From positions 186,001 to 250,000 of the forward strand of contig NZ_JAUSVS010000001.1 in NCBI RefSeq assembly GCF_030814835.1: a stretch of DNA of 64,000 nucleotides, in the 5' to 3' direction. Position numbers and translations under genes: made by a program. Below are positions 28,956-38,376 of this stretch, in pieces. A model generated the notes under the pieces. The model was not told the origin of the DNA. It ran no database searches and saw only the letters and a program-made list of their open reading frames with translations. This DNA comes from Caulobacter ginsengisoli (GTDB lineage Bacteria > Pseudomonadota > Alphaproteobacteria > Caulobacterales > Caulobacteraceae). Each line of letters starts with the position of its first letter. Within the stretch, counting starts at the first letter, position 1.

Positions 28956-29039
28956 TTCACGCTCCCCCACTCAGGCGCGAGACCCTGGTCCGCCGCGGCC
29001 AGACGGCCAACCGGATTCGCCCATCAGGCGCTTAGAAAG

Positions 29040-29702
29040 TCAGGCGCTGGCCAGCACGCTCTGGAACAGCAGCGCCCCATCAGCCGAGCCCAGGTCCGGC
29101 TCGAACGCCCGGTCGGGGTGGGGCATCAGGCCCAGGACGTTGCCGGCCGGGTTGACGATGCCGGCGATGGCCCGGGCCGAGCCGTTGGGATTGTCCTGGT
29201 AGCGGAACACCACCTGGCCCTCGCCCTCCAGCCGGTCGAGGGTGGCGTCATCGGCGAAGAAATTGCCCTCGCCGTTGCCGACGGTCATCACCGCCTCGCG
29301 CCGGCCCTGATAGGCGGCGGTAAAACGGGTCTGGCCGTTGACGATGTCCAGCGCCACCGGCTTGCAGACATATTTCAGCCCGGCGTTGCGCAGCAGGGCG
29401 CCCGGCAGCATGTGCGCCTCGCACAGGACCTGGAAGCCGTTGCAGATGCCGACCACCGCCACGCCGCGCTCGGCGGCGGCCTTGACCGGGGCCATCACCG
29501 GCGACAGCGCCGCCATCGCCCCGCAGCGCAGATAGTCGCCGTAACTGAAGCCGCCCGGCAGCACGATGAGGTCGAGGCCATCGGGCAGGTCGCTGTCGCC
29601 ATGCCAGACCATCTCGACCCTGGCCCCGGTCGAGCGCTCGATGGCGACGGCGCAGTCGCGGTCGCAGTTGGAGCCGGGGAAGACGATGACGGCGGCTTTC
29701 AT
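29040..29702 (-). CDS. purQ: Phosphoribosylformylglycinamidine synthase subunit PurQ (glutaminase)
   Basis: PurQ releases ammonia from glutamine for PurL. The 220-residue class I glutamine amidotransferase has [15 protein letters not shown] at the start, the [14 protein letters not shown] oxyanion strand, the nucleophile motif GICNGFQVL (C87), and [10 protein letters not shown] with the His/Glu of the triad. It is normally next to purS, but here the two are separated by an AT-rich gene. Confidence 0.97.
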   Translation of the reverse strand: MKAAVIVFPGSNCDRDCAVAIERSTGARVEMVWHGDSDLPDGLDLIVLPGGFSYGDYLRCGAMAALSPVMAPVKAAAERGVAVVGICNGFQVLCEAHMLPGALLRNAGLKYVCKPVALDIVNGQTRFTAAYQGRREAVMTVGNGEGNFFADDATLDRLEGEGQVVFRYQDNPNGSARAIAGIVNPAGNVLGLMPHPDRAFEPDLGSADGALLFQSVLASA

Positions 29703-29802
29703 GGGCGGGCGCTTACCATCGTTTGTGAGTCAGGGCGATCAGAAAGACAACGCAGCGAGATCGGCATTTGGTGCGACGTATGGAGCCGATGAGATTGGAG
29801 CA

Positions 29803-30945
29803 CTAGATCCGCCGCATCTTCACCGCACCAGAAAAGTTGCGAAGATTTTGAACGAAATATTTCGGAGAATTTCCCTCAACCAGTTTATCCAAAACAAAAG
29901 TATCAAATGCGCTAGTAACGTTCCCAATTATCGGTATAAATCCAAGAGATTGAAAAATAAAAAATCGGATAATCTTGGTCATGGGTCGCTCAAGCGGAGA
30001 AATTTTATGAATTATATCCATATACCGTTGGGTATACTCCTCTGGATTTGTGACTATTTGACTCTTAAACCATTCGCGGAATTGAACGGCTTCTGGACTG
30101 CAGGTGACCTCGATAAATTTGCGGGCGATCTTCGAGTCACTCATCACGTCAGGCGTCAGGTCAGCGACACCTGCCAAATTGATCAAATTTTGAAGCCCGC
30201 TCTTAGTTAGATCGACGGCCGAGTTTGCCAACTTGAGGGATACGGAATCGCCAATTGGGCAAGTTGTGCTCAGGGCATCAGCGTATTCCCTAGATGAGAG
30301 ATACATCTCCAGATTAGACCGGGCCAAAGCCAGTAGAGTTGTCGCTGCGGATCGAGAGGGAGGCGTGTTTGGACCGTAGATTTGGACGTTTCTGGGGTCG
30401 CCTGGCATCTTGAGTAGGTCGGGGTATTGAGTTCTAAACTCATCGCGCCACATCAAGGTTTTTTCAAAATCTGCGTATGTAGCGGATCTAATCTCAGAAA
30501 GAAGATCCAAAGTTTGAATCTCTTTGGTGCGTTCCGCGACTATATGAGAGAGCTTAGATGAAGTTGCGTAAGGCAGTTCAAGTGAGTGAATAGACTGTTG
30601 AATTGACGCTTCCATTGGCGCGTACGCGGCAACGCGGCGTTGGGCGTCGTGTATTGTCATCAACCCAGCCCCGCTATCTCCCCAACTTAGAGCAAGCGTG
30701 CCAATGGTTCTTACAAATCTAACTCGATCATTTTTCAATAGAAGAATAAGATTGTCTGCGCCAATAGATCGCGTAATCGTTCTTAGTACTGTAAAGTCTT
30801 CTATCGGGATTACAATTTTGTCGTGTAAGATCAAGAAATCGCAAAGAGCCCGGGTTGACCGAGATAAATTCACGAAATCTTCTGCGACATGACTGCCGTC
30901 AACCAGAAATGGTACTGCCAGATCAGCCGCGAATATGATCGTCAT
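29803..30945 (-). CDS. AT-rich protein of unknown function inserted between purS and purQ
   Basis: The 380-residue product has no recognised domain. It starts MTIIFAADLAVPFLVDGSHVAEDFVNLS and is predominantly alpha-helical, with a patch FLILHDKIVIPIEDFTVLR and a late hydrophobic stretch IIRFFIFQSLGFIPIIGNV. Base composition departs sharply from its surroundings: the 60 bases from 29881 contain 20 G or C, whereas neighbouring genes are about two-thirds GC. It also uses codons such as ATA, AGA and TTA that are rare in the flanking genes. It begins 16 bases after the purS stop. Recent horizontal acquisition is likely; a defence role is possible but not shown. Confidence 0.75.
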   Translation of the reverse strand: MTIIFAADLAVPFLVDGSHVAEDFVNLSRSTRALCDFLILHDKIVIPIEDFTVLRTITRSIGADNLILLLKNDRVRFVRTIGTLALSWGDSGAGLMTIHDAQRRVAAYAPMEASIQQSIHSLELPYATSSKLSHIVAERTKEIQTLDLLSEIRSATYADFEKTLMWRDEFRTQYPDLLKMPGDPRNVQIYGPNTPPSRSAATTLLALARSNLEMYLSSREYADALSTTCPIGDSVSLKLANSAVDLTKSGLQNLINLAGVADLTPDVMSDSKIARKFIEVTCSPEAVQFREWFKSQIVTNPEEYTQRYMDIIHKISPLERPMTKIIRFFIFQSLGFIPIIGNVTSAFDTFVLDKLVEGNSPKYFVQNLRNFSGAVKMRRI

Positions 30946-30961
30946 TGCTGGAGTTGGTAAA

Positions 30962-31201
30962 TCATTCCACCTCGACCCGGTAGGTCTCGATCACATTGTT
31001 GGCCAGCAGCTTGTCGCACATGGCCTTGACCTCGGCTTCGGCGGCGGCCTTGTCGGCGCCGTCCAGGTCGAAGGTGATGGTGCGGCCGACCCGCACCTCC
31101 CGGACCCCCGGCCAGCCCAGGCCGTGCAGCGAGGCCTCGACCGCCTTGCCCTGCACGTCCAGCACGCCGGGCTTGAGGAAGATCTGCACGGTGGCCTTCA
31201 T
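30962..31201 (-). CDS. purS: Phosphoribosylformylglycinamidine synthase subunit PurS
   Basis: PurS bridges PurQ and PurL. The 79-residue product has MKATVQIFLKPGVLDVQGKAV, GVREVRVGRTITFDLDG and CDKLLANNVIETYRVEVE, matching the family end to end. The start at 31201 is the family N-terminus; the 21-codon extension upstream is not supported. Confidence 0.96.
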   Translation of the reverse strand: MKATVQIFLKPGVLDVQGKAVEASLHGLGWPGVREVRVGRTITFDLDGADKAAAEAEVKAMCDKLLANNVIETYRVEVE

Positions 31202-31270
31202 GGGCGGGTCTCGCGGCGGTGTGGGGTTGGCTGTGGCGTTATAGGATTCACCCCGCCGCGCCAAGGCGAG

Positions 31271-32029
31271 CTAGTGCAGCCCGCCCTGAATCACCGTCGG
31301 CATCTCTTTCATGATGCCCAGCCGGCGGGCCACCTCGGCATAGGACTCGATCACATCGCCCATGTCGCGGCGGAAGCGGTCCTTATCCAGCTTTGTCTTG
31401 GTGGCGGTGTCCCACAGGCGGCAGCTGTCGGGGCTGATCTCGTCGGCCAGGATGATGCGGCTGTAGTCGTTTTCCCAGACCCGGCCGAACTCGATCTTGA
31501 AGTCCACCAGCGTGATGCCCACCCCGCCGAACATCCCGCACAGGAAGTCGTTGATGCGCAGGGTCATGGCCATGATGTCGTCGATCTCCTGGGTCGAGGC
31601 CCAGTTGAACGCGGTGATGTGCTCCTCGGCGACGAGGGGGTCGCCCAGCTTGTCGTCCTTGTAGCAGAACTCGATGATCGAGCGGGGCAGGGCCGAACCT
31701 TCCTCCAGGCCCAGGCGCGTGGAGAGGCTGCCGGCGGCGATGTTGCGGCAGATGACCTCCAGGGGGACGATCTCGACCTCCTTGATCAGCTGCTCACGCA
31801 GGTTCAGCCGCTTGATGAAGTGGGTGGGGATGCCGATGGCCCCCAGCCTGGTCATCACGAACTCGCTGATGCGGTTGTTGATGACCCCCTTGCCTTCGAG
31901 AACCGCCTTCTTCTGGGCGTTGAAGGCGGTGGCGTCGTCCTTGAAATACTGGATCAGGGTGCCGGGCTCGGGGCCTTCGTAGAGGATCTTGGCCTTGCCT
32001 TCGTAGATCTTCTTGCGGCGGGTGGTCAT
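31271..32029 (-). CDS. purC: Phosphoribosylaminoimidazole-succinocarboxamide (SAICAR) synthase
   Basis: PurC joins aspartate to CAIR using ATP. The 252-residue product has [32 protein letters not shown] at the ATP site, [17 protein letters not shown], and [34 protein letters not shown], the SAICAR synthetase signature. purS follows 69 bases downstream. Its leader contains a terminator, described separately. Confidence 0.97.
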   Translation of the reverse strand: MTTRRKKIYEGKAKILYEGPEPGTLIQYFKDDATAFNAQKKAVLEGKGVINNRISEFVMTRLGAIGIPTHFIKRLNLREQLIKEVEIVPLEVICRNIAAGSLSTRLGLEEGSALPRSIIEFCYKDDKLGDPLVAEEHITAFNWASTQEIDDIMAMTLRINDFLCGMFGGVGITLVDFKIEFGRVWENDYSRIILADEISPDSCRLWDTATKTKLDKDRFRRDMGDVIESYAEVARRLGIMKEMPTVIQGGLH

Positions 32030-32042
32030 GCGTTCTCCTCGC

Positions 32043-32161
32043 TCACGCGGAGTCGGGGGGCGGGCCGGGAAACAAAAAAGCGCGCGGCGTGGTGGCCAGC
32101 GCGCGTGTCCGACTCACGGCCGCTTGGATGTTGGTCAAGCGCGAAAATAGCGGAAGCGGCC
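32043..32161 (-). promoter_or_regulatory. Structured purC leader with alternative hairpins
   Basis: Read on the minus strand before purC, AAGCGGCC/GGCCGCTT (32154-32161 with 32118-32125) and CGCTTG/CAAGCG (32136-32141 with 32121-32126) are mutually exclusive pairings. CCGACTC (32109-32115) can pair with GAGTCGG (32050-32056) around the terminator hairpin. A 24-codon reading frame starting GTG at 32117 runs through the terminator and stops at 32043, 13 bases before purC. This is consistent with an attenuator, either peptide- or ligand-controlled. The family is not recognised. Confidence 0.45.
32074..32104 (-). terminator. Intrinsic terminator inside the purC leader
   Basis: On the minus strand, GCGCGC (complement of 32099-32104) pairs with GCGCGC (32080-32085), with an inner GGC/GCC pair and a 6-base loop, followed directly by six T. 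No minus-strand gene lies upstream to be terminated, since the next gene diverges. It therefore fits premature termination of purC or the end of a small RNA. Confidence 0.75.
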
Positions 32162-32263
32162 CCCCGGCGCAAACAACGGGCTGGGGATATTGCGTCGCAG
32201 CATGATTGCCCGGAACCGCCGGGCAGGCTATCAACCCCGCGGCTACCGCCGCTAGAGAGATAC

Positions 32264-32581
32264 ATGACCAGCTTCGACGATCGCGAAAAGGGCTTCGAGC
32301 GCAAGTTCGCCCTGGACGAGGAACAGGACTTCAAGGCCACCGCCCGCCGCAACCGCATGCTGGCCGAGTGGGCCGCCGGCCTGATGGGGCTGGAAACGCC
32401 GGACGAATATATCCGGGCGGTGATCAAGTCCGACTTCGAACAGCCCGGCGACGACGACGTGCTGCGCAAGGTGTTCGGCGACCTGAAGGGCTCCGGCGTC
32501 GCCGCGACCGAGGGCGAAGTGCGGATGAAGATGGACGAGCTGCTGGCCGTGGCGCGCGAGCAGATCAAGGCGGGGAACTAG
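32264..32581 (+). CDS. F1Fo-ATPase inhibitor subunit zeta (DUF1476)
   Basis: The 105-residue product starts MTSFDDREKGFERKFALDEEQDFKATARRNRMLAEWAAGLMGL and continues YIRAVIKSDFEQPGDDDVLRKVFGDL, the DUF1476 pattern. In alphaproteobacteria this protein binds the F1 head and blocks ATP hydrolysis, with its charged N-terminal segment as the inhibitory part. The ATG at 32264 is the family N-terminus; the longer open frame upstream is antisense to purC and is discarded. It shares a divergent region with purC and overlaps the convergent glycosylase stop by four bases. Confidence 0.92.
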   Translation: MTSFDDREKGFERKFALDEEQDFKATARRNRMLAEWAAGLMGLETPDEYIRAVIKSDFEQPGDDDVLRKVFGDLKGSGVAATEGEVRMKMDELLAVAREQIKAGN

Positions 32582-33069
32582 GGCTCCAGCCCTTCCCTCA
32601 AGAGCTTCCAAACCGCCAGTTTCTCCGCGAACGGCCTGGTGAAGGCCGGGCTCGATGACGGCAGGTCGATCAGCCGCAGCGGCGTCTCGCCCAGCGCCTT
32701 GCGGCCGAGTTTCGCCGCTGTACCGCCGTTAAAGCCGACCATCTGCAGTTCGGGCAGCCGCGCGATCAATCCCGCAAGGTCATTGGCCTCGTGATTCTTG
32801 ATGGCGGTGTCGAGGCTGCCGACGCGATGCGCCGCGCCGATCACGTCCCACAGCGCCACCCTGCGCTGGCGCAGCCGTTCCAGCCGGGCCTCGTAGGGCA
32901 GGGGAACCAGATCCTCGTCCAGCACCGCCCCGATCAGCCGCCAGAAGGCGTTCTGCGGATGCCCGTAATACTGCGCCGCCGCCAGCGACGCGTCGCCCGG
33001 CAGGCTGCCCAGGATCAGCAGCCGCGCGTCCGGCCCCGCGACCGGCGGCAGGCCGGCCTTGCGGGTCAC
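32578..33069 (-). CDS. DNA-deoxyinosine (hypoxanthine-DNA) glycosylase, UDG superfamily
   Basis: The 163-residue product has ARLLILGSLPGDASLAAAQYYGHPQNAFW at the N-terminus, VALWDVIGAAHRVGSLDTAI, VGFNGGTAAKLG and LPSSSPAF. These are the motifs of the UDG superfamily branch that removes deaminated adenine (family 6) and the related Mug-like proteins. Role: base excision repair. The ATG overlaps the purB stop, so it is translated as part of a purB operon. Confidence 0.87.
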   Translation of the reverse strand: MTRKAGLPPVAGPDARLLILGSLPGDASLAAAQYYGHPQNAFWRLIGAVLDEDLVPLPYEARLERLRQRRVALWDVIGAAHRVGSLDTAIKNHEANDLAGLIARLPELQMVGFNGGTAAKLGRKALGETPLRLIDLPSSSPAFTRPFAEKLAVWKLLREGLEP

Positions 33070-34376
33070 GCGCCTTCGCCGAACACCCGGGCGAAGATCG
33101 TGTCGACATGCTTGAAGTGGTAGCCCAGGTCGAACAGCGCCTCGAGTTCGGCGTCGGTCATCGCTTTCGACACGACCGGGTCGGCCTTCAGCAGTTCCAG
33201 GAACCGGCCCTCGCCCCGCCAGACCTTCATCGCATTGCCCTGCACGGCGGCGTAGGCGTCCTCGCGGGAGATGTTCTTCTGGGTCAGGCCCAGCATCACC
33301 CGCTGCGAATGGACCAGCCCGCCCAGGCGGTCGAGGTTCTTGAGCATATTGTCGGGATAGACGACCAGCCGCTCCATCAGGCTGGCGGCCCGGCGCAGGG
33401 CGAAGTCCAGATGGACGGTGGCGTCGGGAGCGATGCCGCGCTCGACCGAGGAGTGGCTGATGTCGCGCTCATGCCAGAGGGCGACGTTCTCCAGGGCCGG
33501 GACCACCGCCGAGCGGACCAGCCGGGCCAGGCCGGTGAGGTTCTCGGTCAGGATCGGGTTGCGCTTGTGGGGCATGCTGCTGGAGCCCTTCTGGCCGACC
33601 TCGAACGGCTCCTCGGCTTCCAGCACCTCGGTGCGCTGCAGATGGCGGATCTCGATGGCCAGCCGTTCGATCGAGGAGGCCGTTACGGCCAGGGCCGCGA
33701 AGAAGGCGGCGTGGCGGTCGCGCGGGATGACCTGGCTGGAGACCGGCTCGACGGCCAGGCCCAGCTTCTCGGCGACATGGGCCTCGACGCGGGGATCGAC
33801 GTTGGCGAAGGTGCCCACCGAGCCGGAGATGGCGCAGGTCGCCACCTCGAAGCGGGCCATGGCCAGCCGCTCCTTGGCCCGCTGGAACTCGGCGTAGTGG
33901 CCGGCTAGCTTGAGGCCGAAGGTGGTCGGCTCAGCATGGATGCCATGGCTGCGACCGACGGTGGGGGTGTATTTGTGCTCGATCGCCCGCCGCTTGATGG
34001 CGGCCATGAGCAGGTCGACGTCCTCGATCAGCATGTCGGCGGCGCGGCTGAGCTGGACGGCCAGGCAGGTGTCCAGCACGTCGCTGCTGGTCAGGCCCTG
34101 GTGCAGGAAGCGCGCTTCCGGCCCCACCACCTCGGCCACGTGGGTCAGGAAGGCGAGGACGTCGTGCCGGGTGGTCCGCTCGATCTCGTCGATCCGATCG
34201 GCGTCCCAGATCGCGTCCTTGCCGCCGGCCCAGATCGCTTCGGCCGCCGCCTTGGGGATCACCCCCAGTTCGGCCATGGCGTCGGCCGCATGGGCCTCGA
34301 TCTCGAACCAGATGCGGTAGCGGGTCTGCGGCGACCACAGGTCGGCCGCCTCGGGTCGGGCATAGCGAGGGATCAT
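33066..34376 (-). CDS. purB: Adenylosuccinate lyase
   Basis: PurB acts twice in purine synthesis, on SAICAR and on adenylosuccinate. The 436-residue fumarase/aspartase-fold protein has [61 protein letters not shown] and the signature [12 protein letters not shown] with the catalytic Ser loop. The glycosylase gene is overlapped at its 3' end. Confidence 0.97.
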   Translation of the reverse strand: MIPRYARPEAADLWSPQTRYRIWFEIEAHAADAMAELGVIPKAAAEAIWAGGKDAIWDADRIDEIERTTRHDVLAFLTHVAEVVGPEARFLHQGLTSSDVLDTCLAVQLSRAADMLIEDVDLLMAAIKRRAIEHKYTPTVGRSHGIHAEPTTFGLKLAGHYAEFQRAKERLAMARFEVATCAISGSVGTFANVDPRVEAHVAEKLGLAVEPVSSQVIPRDRHAAFFAALAVTASSIERLAIEIRHLQRTEVLEAEEPFEVGQKGSSSMPHKRNPILTENLTGLARLVRSAVVPALENVALWHERDISHSSVERGIAPDATVHLDFALRRAASLMERLVVYPDNMLKNLDRLGGLVHSQRVMLGLTQKNISREDAYAAVQGNAMKVWRGEGRFLELLKADPVVSKAMTDAELEALFDLGYHFKHVDTIFARVFGEGA

Positions 34377-34498
34377 GGCGCCCGCTTCGCGCCGTCACGC
34401 CCCGATGTCAAGGAAGGGACTGGGGAAAGGCGGGTGACAGACCGGCGTTTGGCGGTTATCGGTCAGGGTGAGTTTTTCAAAAGGACGGGGAAAAGACC

Positions 34499-35020
34499 AT
34501 GGGCACTTCGCTGTATGATCTGAGCGTCGGCAACTACCTTCAGACTCTGACCGCCGTGTCGGGCTTCCTGGGGAGGGGCCTCTCGCACTGCCAGGACAAC
34601 GGCATCGACCCGGCCGAGATCGTCGAGACCCGGCTGCACGGCGACATGCTGCCCTTCCGCTTCCAGATCGTCTCGGTCTGCCACCATTCGCTGAACGCCC
34701 TCAAGGGCGTGCAGGCCGGCGAGTTCGGCCCGCCGGGCGCGGTGGGAGAGCTGGACTATGTGGCGCTGCAGAAGCTGGTCGCCGACACCATCGAGAGCCT
34801 CAAGGCGCTGAAGGCCGACGACATCAACGCCCTGGCCGGCAAGGACGTCACCTTCGCCCTGGGAACGTTCAAGCTGCCGTTCACCGCCGAGAACTTCATC
34901 CTGTCCTTCTCGCTGCCCAACTTCCATTTCCACGCCACCACGGCCTACGACATCCTGCGGTCGAAGGGCGTGCCGCTGGGCAAGCGGGACTATCTGGGGC
35001 CGCTGCGGCTGAAGATGTAG
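34499..35020 (+). CDS. DUF1993 family protein
   Basis: The 173-residue helical protein matches DUF1993 throughout: SLYDLSVGNYLQTLTAVSGFLGRGL, ETRLHGDMLPFRFQIVSVCHHSLNALKG, and a late NFHFHATTAYDILRSKGVPLGKRDYLG. The conserved H residues (CHH, FHFH) recall the DinB-like four-helix metal site. It is a single gene; function is unknown. Confidence 0.85.
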   Translation: MGTSLYDLSVGNYLQTLTAVSGFLGRGLSHCQDNGIDPAEIVETRLHGDMLPFRFQIVSVCHHSLNALKGVQAGEFGPPGAVGELDYVALQKLVADTIESLKALKADDINALAGKDVTFALGTFKLPFTAENFILSFSLPNFHFHATTAYDILRSKGVPLGKRDYLGPLRLKM

Positions 35021-35026
35021 GGCTAC

Positions 35027-35247
35027 TCCTCCCCCGGCGGGGGAGGACGACCGCGCCAGAGCGCGGTCCGGTGAGGGTTTCAGGGCCGTGCGGCGGTCAG
35101 TTGTGATTATCTGAAAACCTGTGGGCCAGGAGCCAAGCACAACGGCCGGGGAAACTCGGCTGTTGTCACCGCACGGCCTCCGACACCCTCACCTGGCTGC
35201 CCACGGGCGCGCTGCATGCGCGCCTCGGGGCGGCCGTCCGCCCCCGC
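35027..35247 (+). repeat. Intergenic palindromic element with long-range pairing
   Basis: The gap between the DUF1993 gene and the MFS gene is almost entirely made of inverted repeats. They are CTCCCCCGGCGGGGGAG near 35030-35045, CCGCGC/GCGCGG at 35051-35066, GTGAGGGT (35071-35078)/ACCCTCAC (35185-35192), GGCCGTGCGG (35084-35093)/CCGCACGGCC (35169-35178), and a final CGCCCCCGCCGGGGGCG near 35230. The ends carry related GC-palindromes. No gene is present. It fits a repeat element or a pair of REP units. Confidence 0.6.
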
Positions 35248-35260
35248 CGGGGGCGGAGCC

Positions 35261-36850
35261 TTACGCCTTCTGCGCCTCGCCCCGCTCACGCATGTGCTTG
35301 GCCAGGCCGATGGCGCCCAGGAAGTAGTGTAGCGAGGCCCACAGGTAGAAGCAGATCGACAGGATGATCCCCTGCCGGGCCGAGTTGGCCAGGGTCGCCG
35401 AGCAGGCCGACACCAGGTCGGCGCCCGAGCCCTTGGGCGCGATGCCGCCCGGACAGGCGGTGTTAAAGCTGGCGCCAACGTCGCCGCCGCCGAAAGCTCC
35501 TGCCAGAGAAGACAGCACGCCCTGGCCGCCGCCGTGGTTGAAGTTGTACTGGCTCAGGACGTCGATCAGCCAGCCGGTGAAGGGCGGGCCGCCGCCGAGC
35601 GCGATCAGGTTCAGGAAGAAGAACAGCAGGGCCGTGGCCGTCGCCCGCCGGCGCGGCTCGACGCTGTTCTGCACCACCCCGAAGGTCGGGCCCAGATAGG
35701 TGTAGTGGAAGACGCCCGGGATCAGCAGGATCAGGGCCGCCGCCTTCCAGTCGGGCTGCATATAGGCGGCGATGTAGATGGGCGTGGCGATCATCAGGCC
35801 GAAGGCCGGCACCAGCGAGTACCAGACCGGATTGCGCTTGCCGAGGCGATCGCTGGCCAGGCCGCCCAGCAGGGTGCCGATGCCCGAGGAGAAGCCCCCG
35901 ACCAGGCCGGTGATCAGCCCCACCGCCGCCAGGCCCAGGGCGAAATGGCCGGCCGGGGTGGAGAACACCTGCAGCCAGGTCCACTCGCTTTCGCCATAGC
36001 CCTTGCCGAAGGCGGTCAGGAAATAGCGCGGCACGAAGGCGCCCGAGCCGTAGGAGCCGAACGAGGCGATGGTCACGCCCAGCACCATGTTGACCACCGG
36101 CCATTTGGTGAACAGCGTCTTGGCGACGCTCAAGAGTTCGGCGAACTCGTGCAGCATGCCCTTGACGAAGCCCAGCCGTTCCGGCGGCGCGGCGGGGGTG
36201 ACGTCCTCGGCCAGGACCGGGTGTTCGGGCATTTCCGAGTGGCCGCGCGGCGGCTCGCGCATGACCAGCCAGACGATGACGCCCAGGATCAGGCCGGGCA
36301 GGCCGACCACCATGAAGGCGACCCGCCAGCCGAATTCCTGCGCCAGCCAGCCGCCAGCCACGGCGCCGAACATGCTGCCCAACGGAATGCCGAACGAATA
36401 GATCGACAGGGCCGTGGCGCGCTTGCGGGGTTCGAAATAGTCGGAGATCAGCGAGTGGGATGCGGGCGAGCAACCCGCCTCGCCGATGCCGACCCCGAAC
36501 CGGCAGAGGGCCAGCTGCACGAAATTGTTCGCAAAACCGCTGAGGGCCGTGAAGCCCGACCAGACCACAAGCGAAATGGAGATGATCTTCACCCGGCTGA
36601 ACCGCTCGGCCAGCCGCGCCACGGGGATGCCCAGGATCGTGTAGAGCAGGGCGAAATACAGCCCGCCCAGCAGGCCCAGCTGGGTGTTGTCCAGCTTCAG
36701 CTGTTCAGCGATCTGCGGGCCGATGGTGGCCAGGATCGTGCGGTCGATGAAGTTGAAGGTGTAGGCCGCCAGCAACAGCGACAGGACCACGCTCTTGTAG
36801 CCGGTGGAAAATAGCGGCTTGGCGGCCCCCGGCGCGGTGGCGTCAGTCAT
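35261..36850 (-). CDS. MFS transporter, spinster-like, paralog 1
   Basis: The 529-residue product has twelve predicted helices. TFNFIDRTILATIGPQIAEQL in helix 1, GLLYFALLYT-type helix 2, RFGVGIGEAGCSPASHSLISDYF in helix 4 and the loop FEPRKRATALSIY are typical of the spinster-like MFS branch common in sphingomonads and caulobacters. A 60-residue insertion near the last helices (residues about 430-490) is Gly/Ser-rich with Cys residues. GGAGAAC precedes the ATG. The substrate is unknown. It is adjacent to a second member with the same motifs. Confidence 0.88.
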   Translation of the reverse strand: MTDATAPGAAKPLFSTGYKSVVLSLLLAAYTFNFIDRTILATIGPQIAEQLKLDNTQLGLLGGLYFALLYTILGIPVARLAERFSRVKIISISLVVWSGFTALSGFANNFVQLALCRFGVGIGEAGCSPASHSLISDYFEPRKRATALSIYSFGIPLGSMFGAVAGGWLAQEFGWRVAFMVVGLPGLILGVIVWLVMREPPRGHSEMPEHPVLAEDVTPAAPPERLGFVKGMLHEFAELLSVAKTLFTKWPVVNMVLGVTIASFGSYGSGAFVPRYFLTAFGKGYGESEWTWLQVFSTPAGHFALGLAAVGLITGLVGGFSSGIGTLLGGLASDRLGKRNPVWYSLVPAFGLMIATPIYIAAYMQPDWKAAALILLIPGVFHYTYLGPTFGVVQNSVEPRRRATATALLFFFLNLIALGGGPPFTGWLIDVLSQYNFNHGGGQGVLSSLAGAFGGGDVGASFNTACPGGIAPKGSGADLVSACSATLANSARQGIILSICFYLWASLHYFLGAIGLAKHMRERGEAQKA

Positions 36851-36921
36851 GTGGCGTGTTCTCCCCGAACGCTCGTTTTAACCAATGTAGACGGATCGCC
36901 CGCCGGGCCGCCATGGGTAAT

Positions 36922-38289
36922 CTAGCTGACCATCTCTTCGCGGATCGTCCGCCGGGCCCACAGGAACAGGCCCACCGAACCCAGCAGGGTGAACGCGTTG
37001 ATGATCATCGCTGCTCGCAAACCTTCCGCGACGCCCAGGCCGCCGGTCTTGGCCATGAAGTCCGACAGCCAGCCCAGGAAGGTCGGCCCGCCGCCCAGGC
37101 CGATGATATTGATGATGAACAGGATGAGCGCCGCCGCCGTGGTGCGGGTCTCGGGCTTTACCAGGCTCTGCACGCTGCCATAGATGGGGCCGTACCACAT
37201 GGTGTTGCACAGGGTCGGGATGGTCAGCAGGAACAGGGCCGCCGTGCCACTGGGGTGCATGATGCCCAGGATGTAGAAGGGGATGGCGATCGAGGTGGCG
37301 ATGGCCGGCATGGTGACGTGCCAGCGCAGGTCGCGCCTGCCCAGCCGGTCGGCCAGCATGCCGCCGAACCAGGTGCCGAACACCCCGGCCGTCCCGCCGA
37401 TCAGGCCCAGGGCCAGGCCCAGGAAGCCCTTGGGCTTCATGCCGAAGTCGGCGGCCAGGCCGGCCAGTTCGGCGGTGTGGTTACGGAAATAGAACGAGCC
37501 GATGAAGGCGTTGCTGGCATAGCCCTGGAAGGCCAGCAGGCTGGCGGCGAAGGCCATCAGCCAGAAGGTCTTCTTGGTCGACAGCTCGCGCACGGCGTCC
37601 ATGATGCTGGGCCCGGCCGCCTGGCGGGCCGCCAGGTCGGCCTTCAGCCTGTTGCGCGGCTCGATCAGGGTGAAGGCGGCGATCAGCGCCACCACGATTC
37701 CCGGCGCTCCGGCGATCAGGAAGGCGGCCCGCCAGCCCCAGAGATCGGCGATCACCCCGCCCAGCGCCATGCCCAGGAGCGAGCCGATCGGGGTGCCCAG
37801 CGAATAGATGGCCAGGGCCGAGGAGCGCTTCTCGCGGGGGGTGTAGTCGGCGATCAGGCTGTGCGAGGGCGGACTGCAGCCGGCCTCGCCGATGCTGACC
37901 CCGATGCGGGCCAGGACCAGCTGGATGAAGTTGGTCGACAGGCCGCACAGCATGGTGAAGCCGCTCCAGGCGGCGATGGCCGTGCCGATGATCCACGGCC
38001 GGTTACCGCGCTCGGCCAGCCGGGCGATGGGGATGCCCAGGGTGGTGTAGAAGATGGCGAAGGCCAGGCCCTGCATCATGCCGATCTGCCAGTCCTGCAG
38101 ATGCAGCTCTTCCTTGATGGACTCGGCCAGGATGTTGACGATCTGGCGGTCCAGGAAGTTCAGCGAATAGACCACGACCAGGAGGGTCAGAGCGTAGCGC
38201 CGATAGGCCGTGCTGATGGGGTGAAGCGCATCGGTGACGGACGGGCTGGCCGCCGCGACGGGCGGTTCGGGCACAATGGCCTCGGTCAT
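36922..38289 (-). CDS. MFS transporter, spinster-like, paralog 2
   Basis: The 455-residue product has the same diagnostic motifs as its neighbour: SLNFLDRQIVNILAESIKEEL, RIGVSIGEAGCSPPSHSLIADY, TPREKRSSALAIYSLGTPIGS and TAAALILFIINIIGLGGGPTFLGWLSD. It lacks the Gly/Ser insertion of paralog 1. The two genes point the same way with a 71-base gap and probably arose by tandem duplication. Confidence 0.9.
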   Translation of the reverse strand: MTEAIVPEPPVAAASPSVTDALHPISTAYRRYALTLLVVVYSLNFLDRQIVNILAESIKEELHLQDWQIGMMQGLAFAIFYTTLGIPIARLAERGNRPWIIGTAIAAWSGFTMLCGLSTNFIQLVLARIGVSIGEAGCSPPSHSLIADYTPREKRSSALAIYSLGTPIGSLLGMALGGVIADLWGWRAAFLIAGAPGIVVALIAAFTLIEPRNRLKADLAARQAAGPSIMDAVRELSTKKTFWLMAFAASLLAFQGYASNAFIGSFYFRNHTAELAGLAADFGMKPKGFLGLALGLIGGTAGVFGTWFGGMLADRLGRRDLRWHVTMPAIATSIAIPFYILGIMHPSGTAALFLLTIPTLCNTMWYGPIYGSVQSLVKPETRTTAAALILFIINIIGLGGGPTFLGWLSDFMAKTGGLGVAEGLRAAMIINAFTLLGSVGLFLWARRTIREEMVS

Positions 38290-38376
38290 CGGACGTTTCC
38301 TTCGAGCGTTCTTCTGGTTATTGCGGCCAGCCTAGAGCGCGCTTGGCCGAACGCCAACCAATCTGAGGAGATCGCC

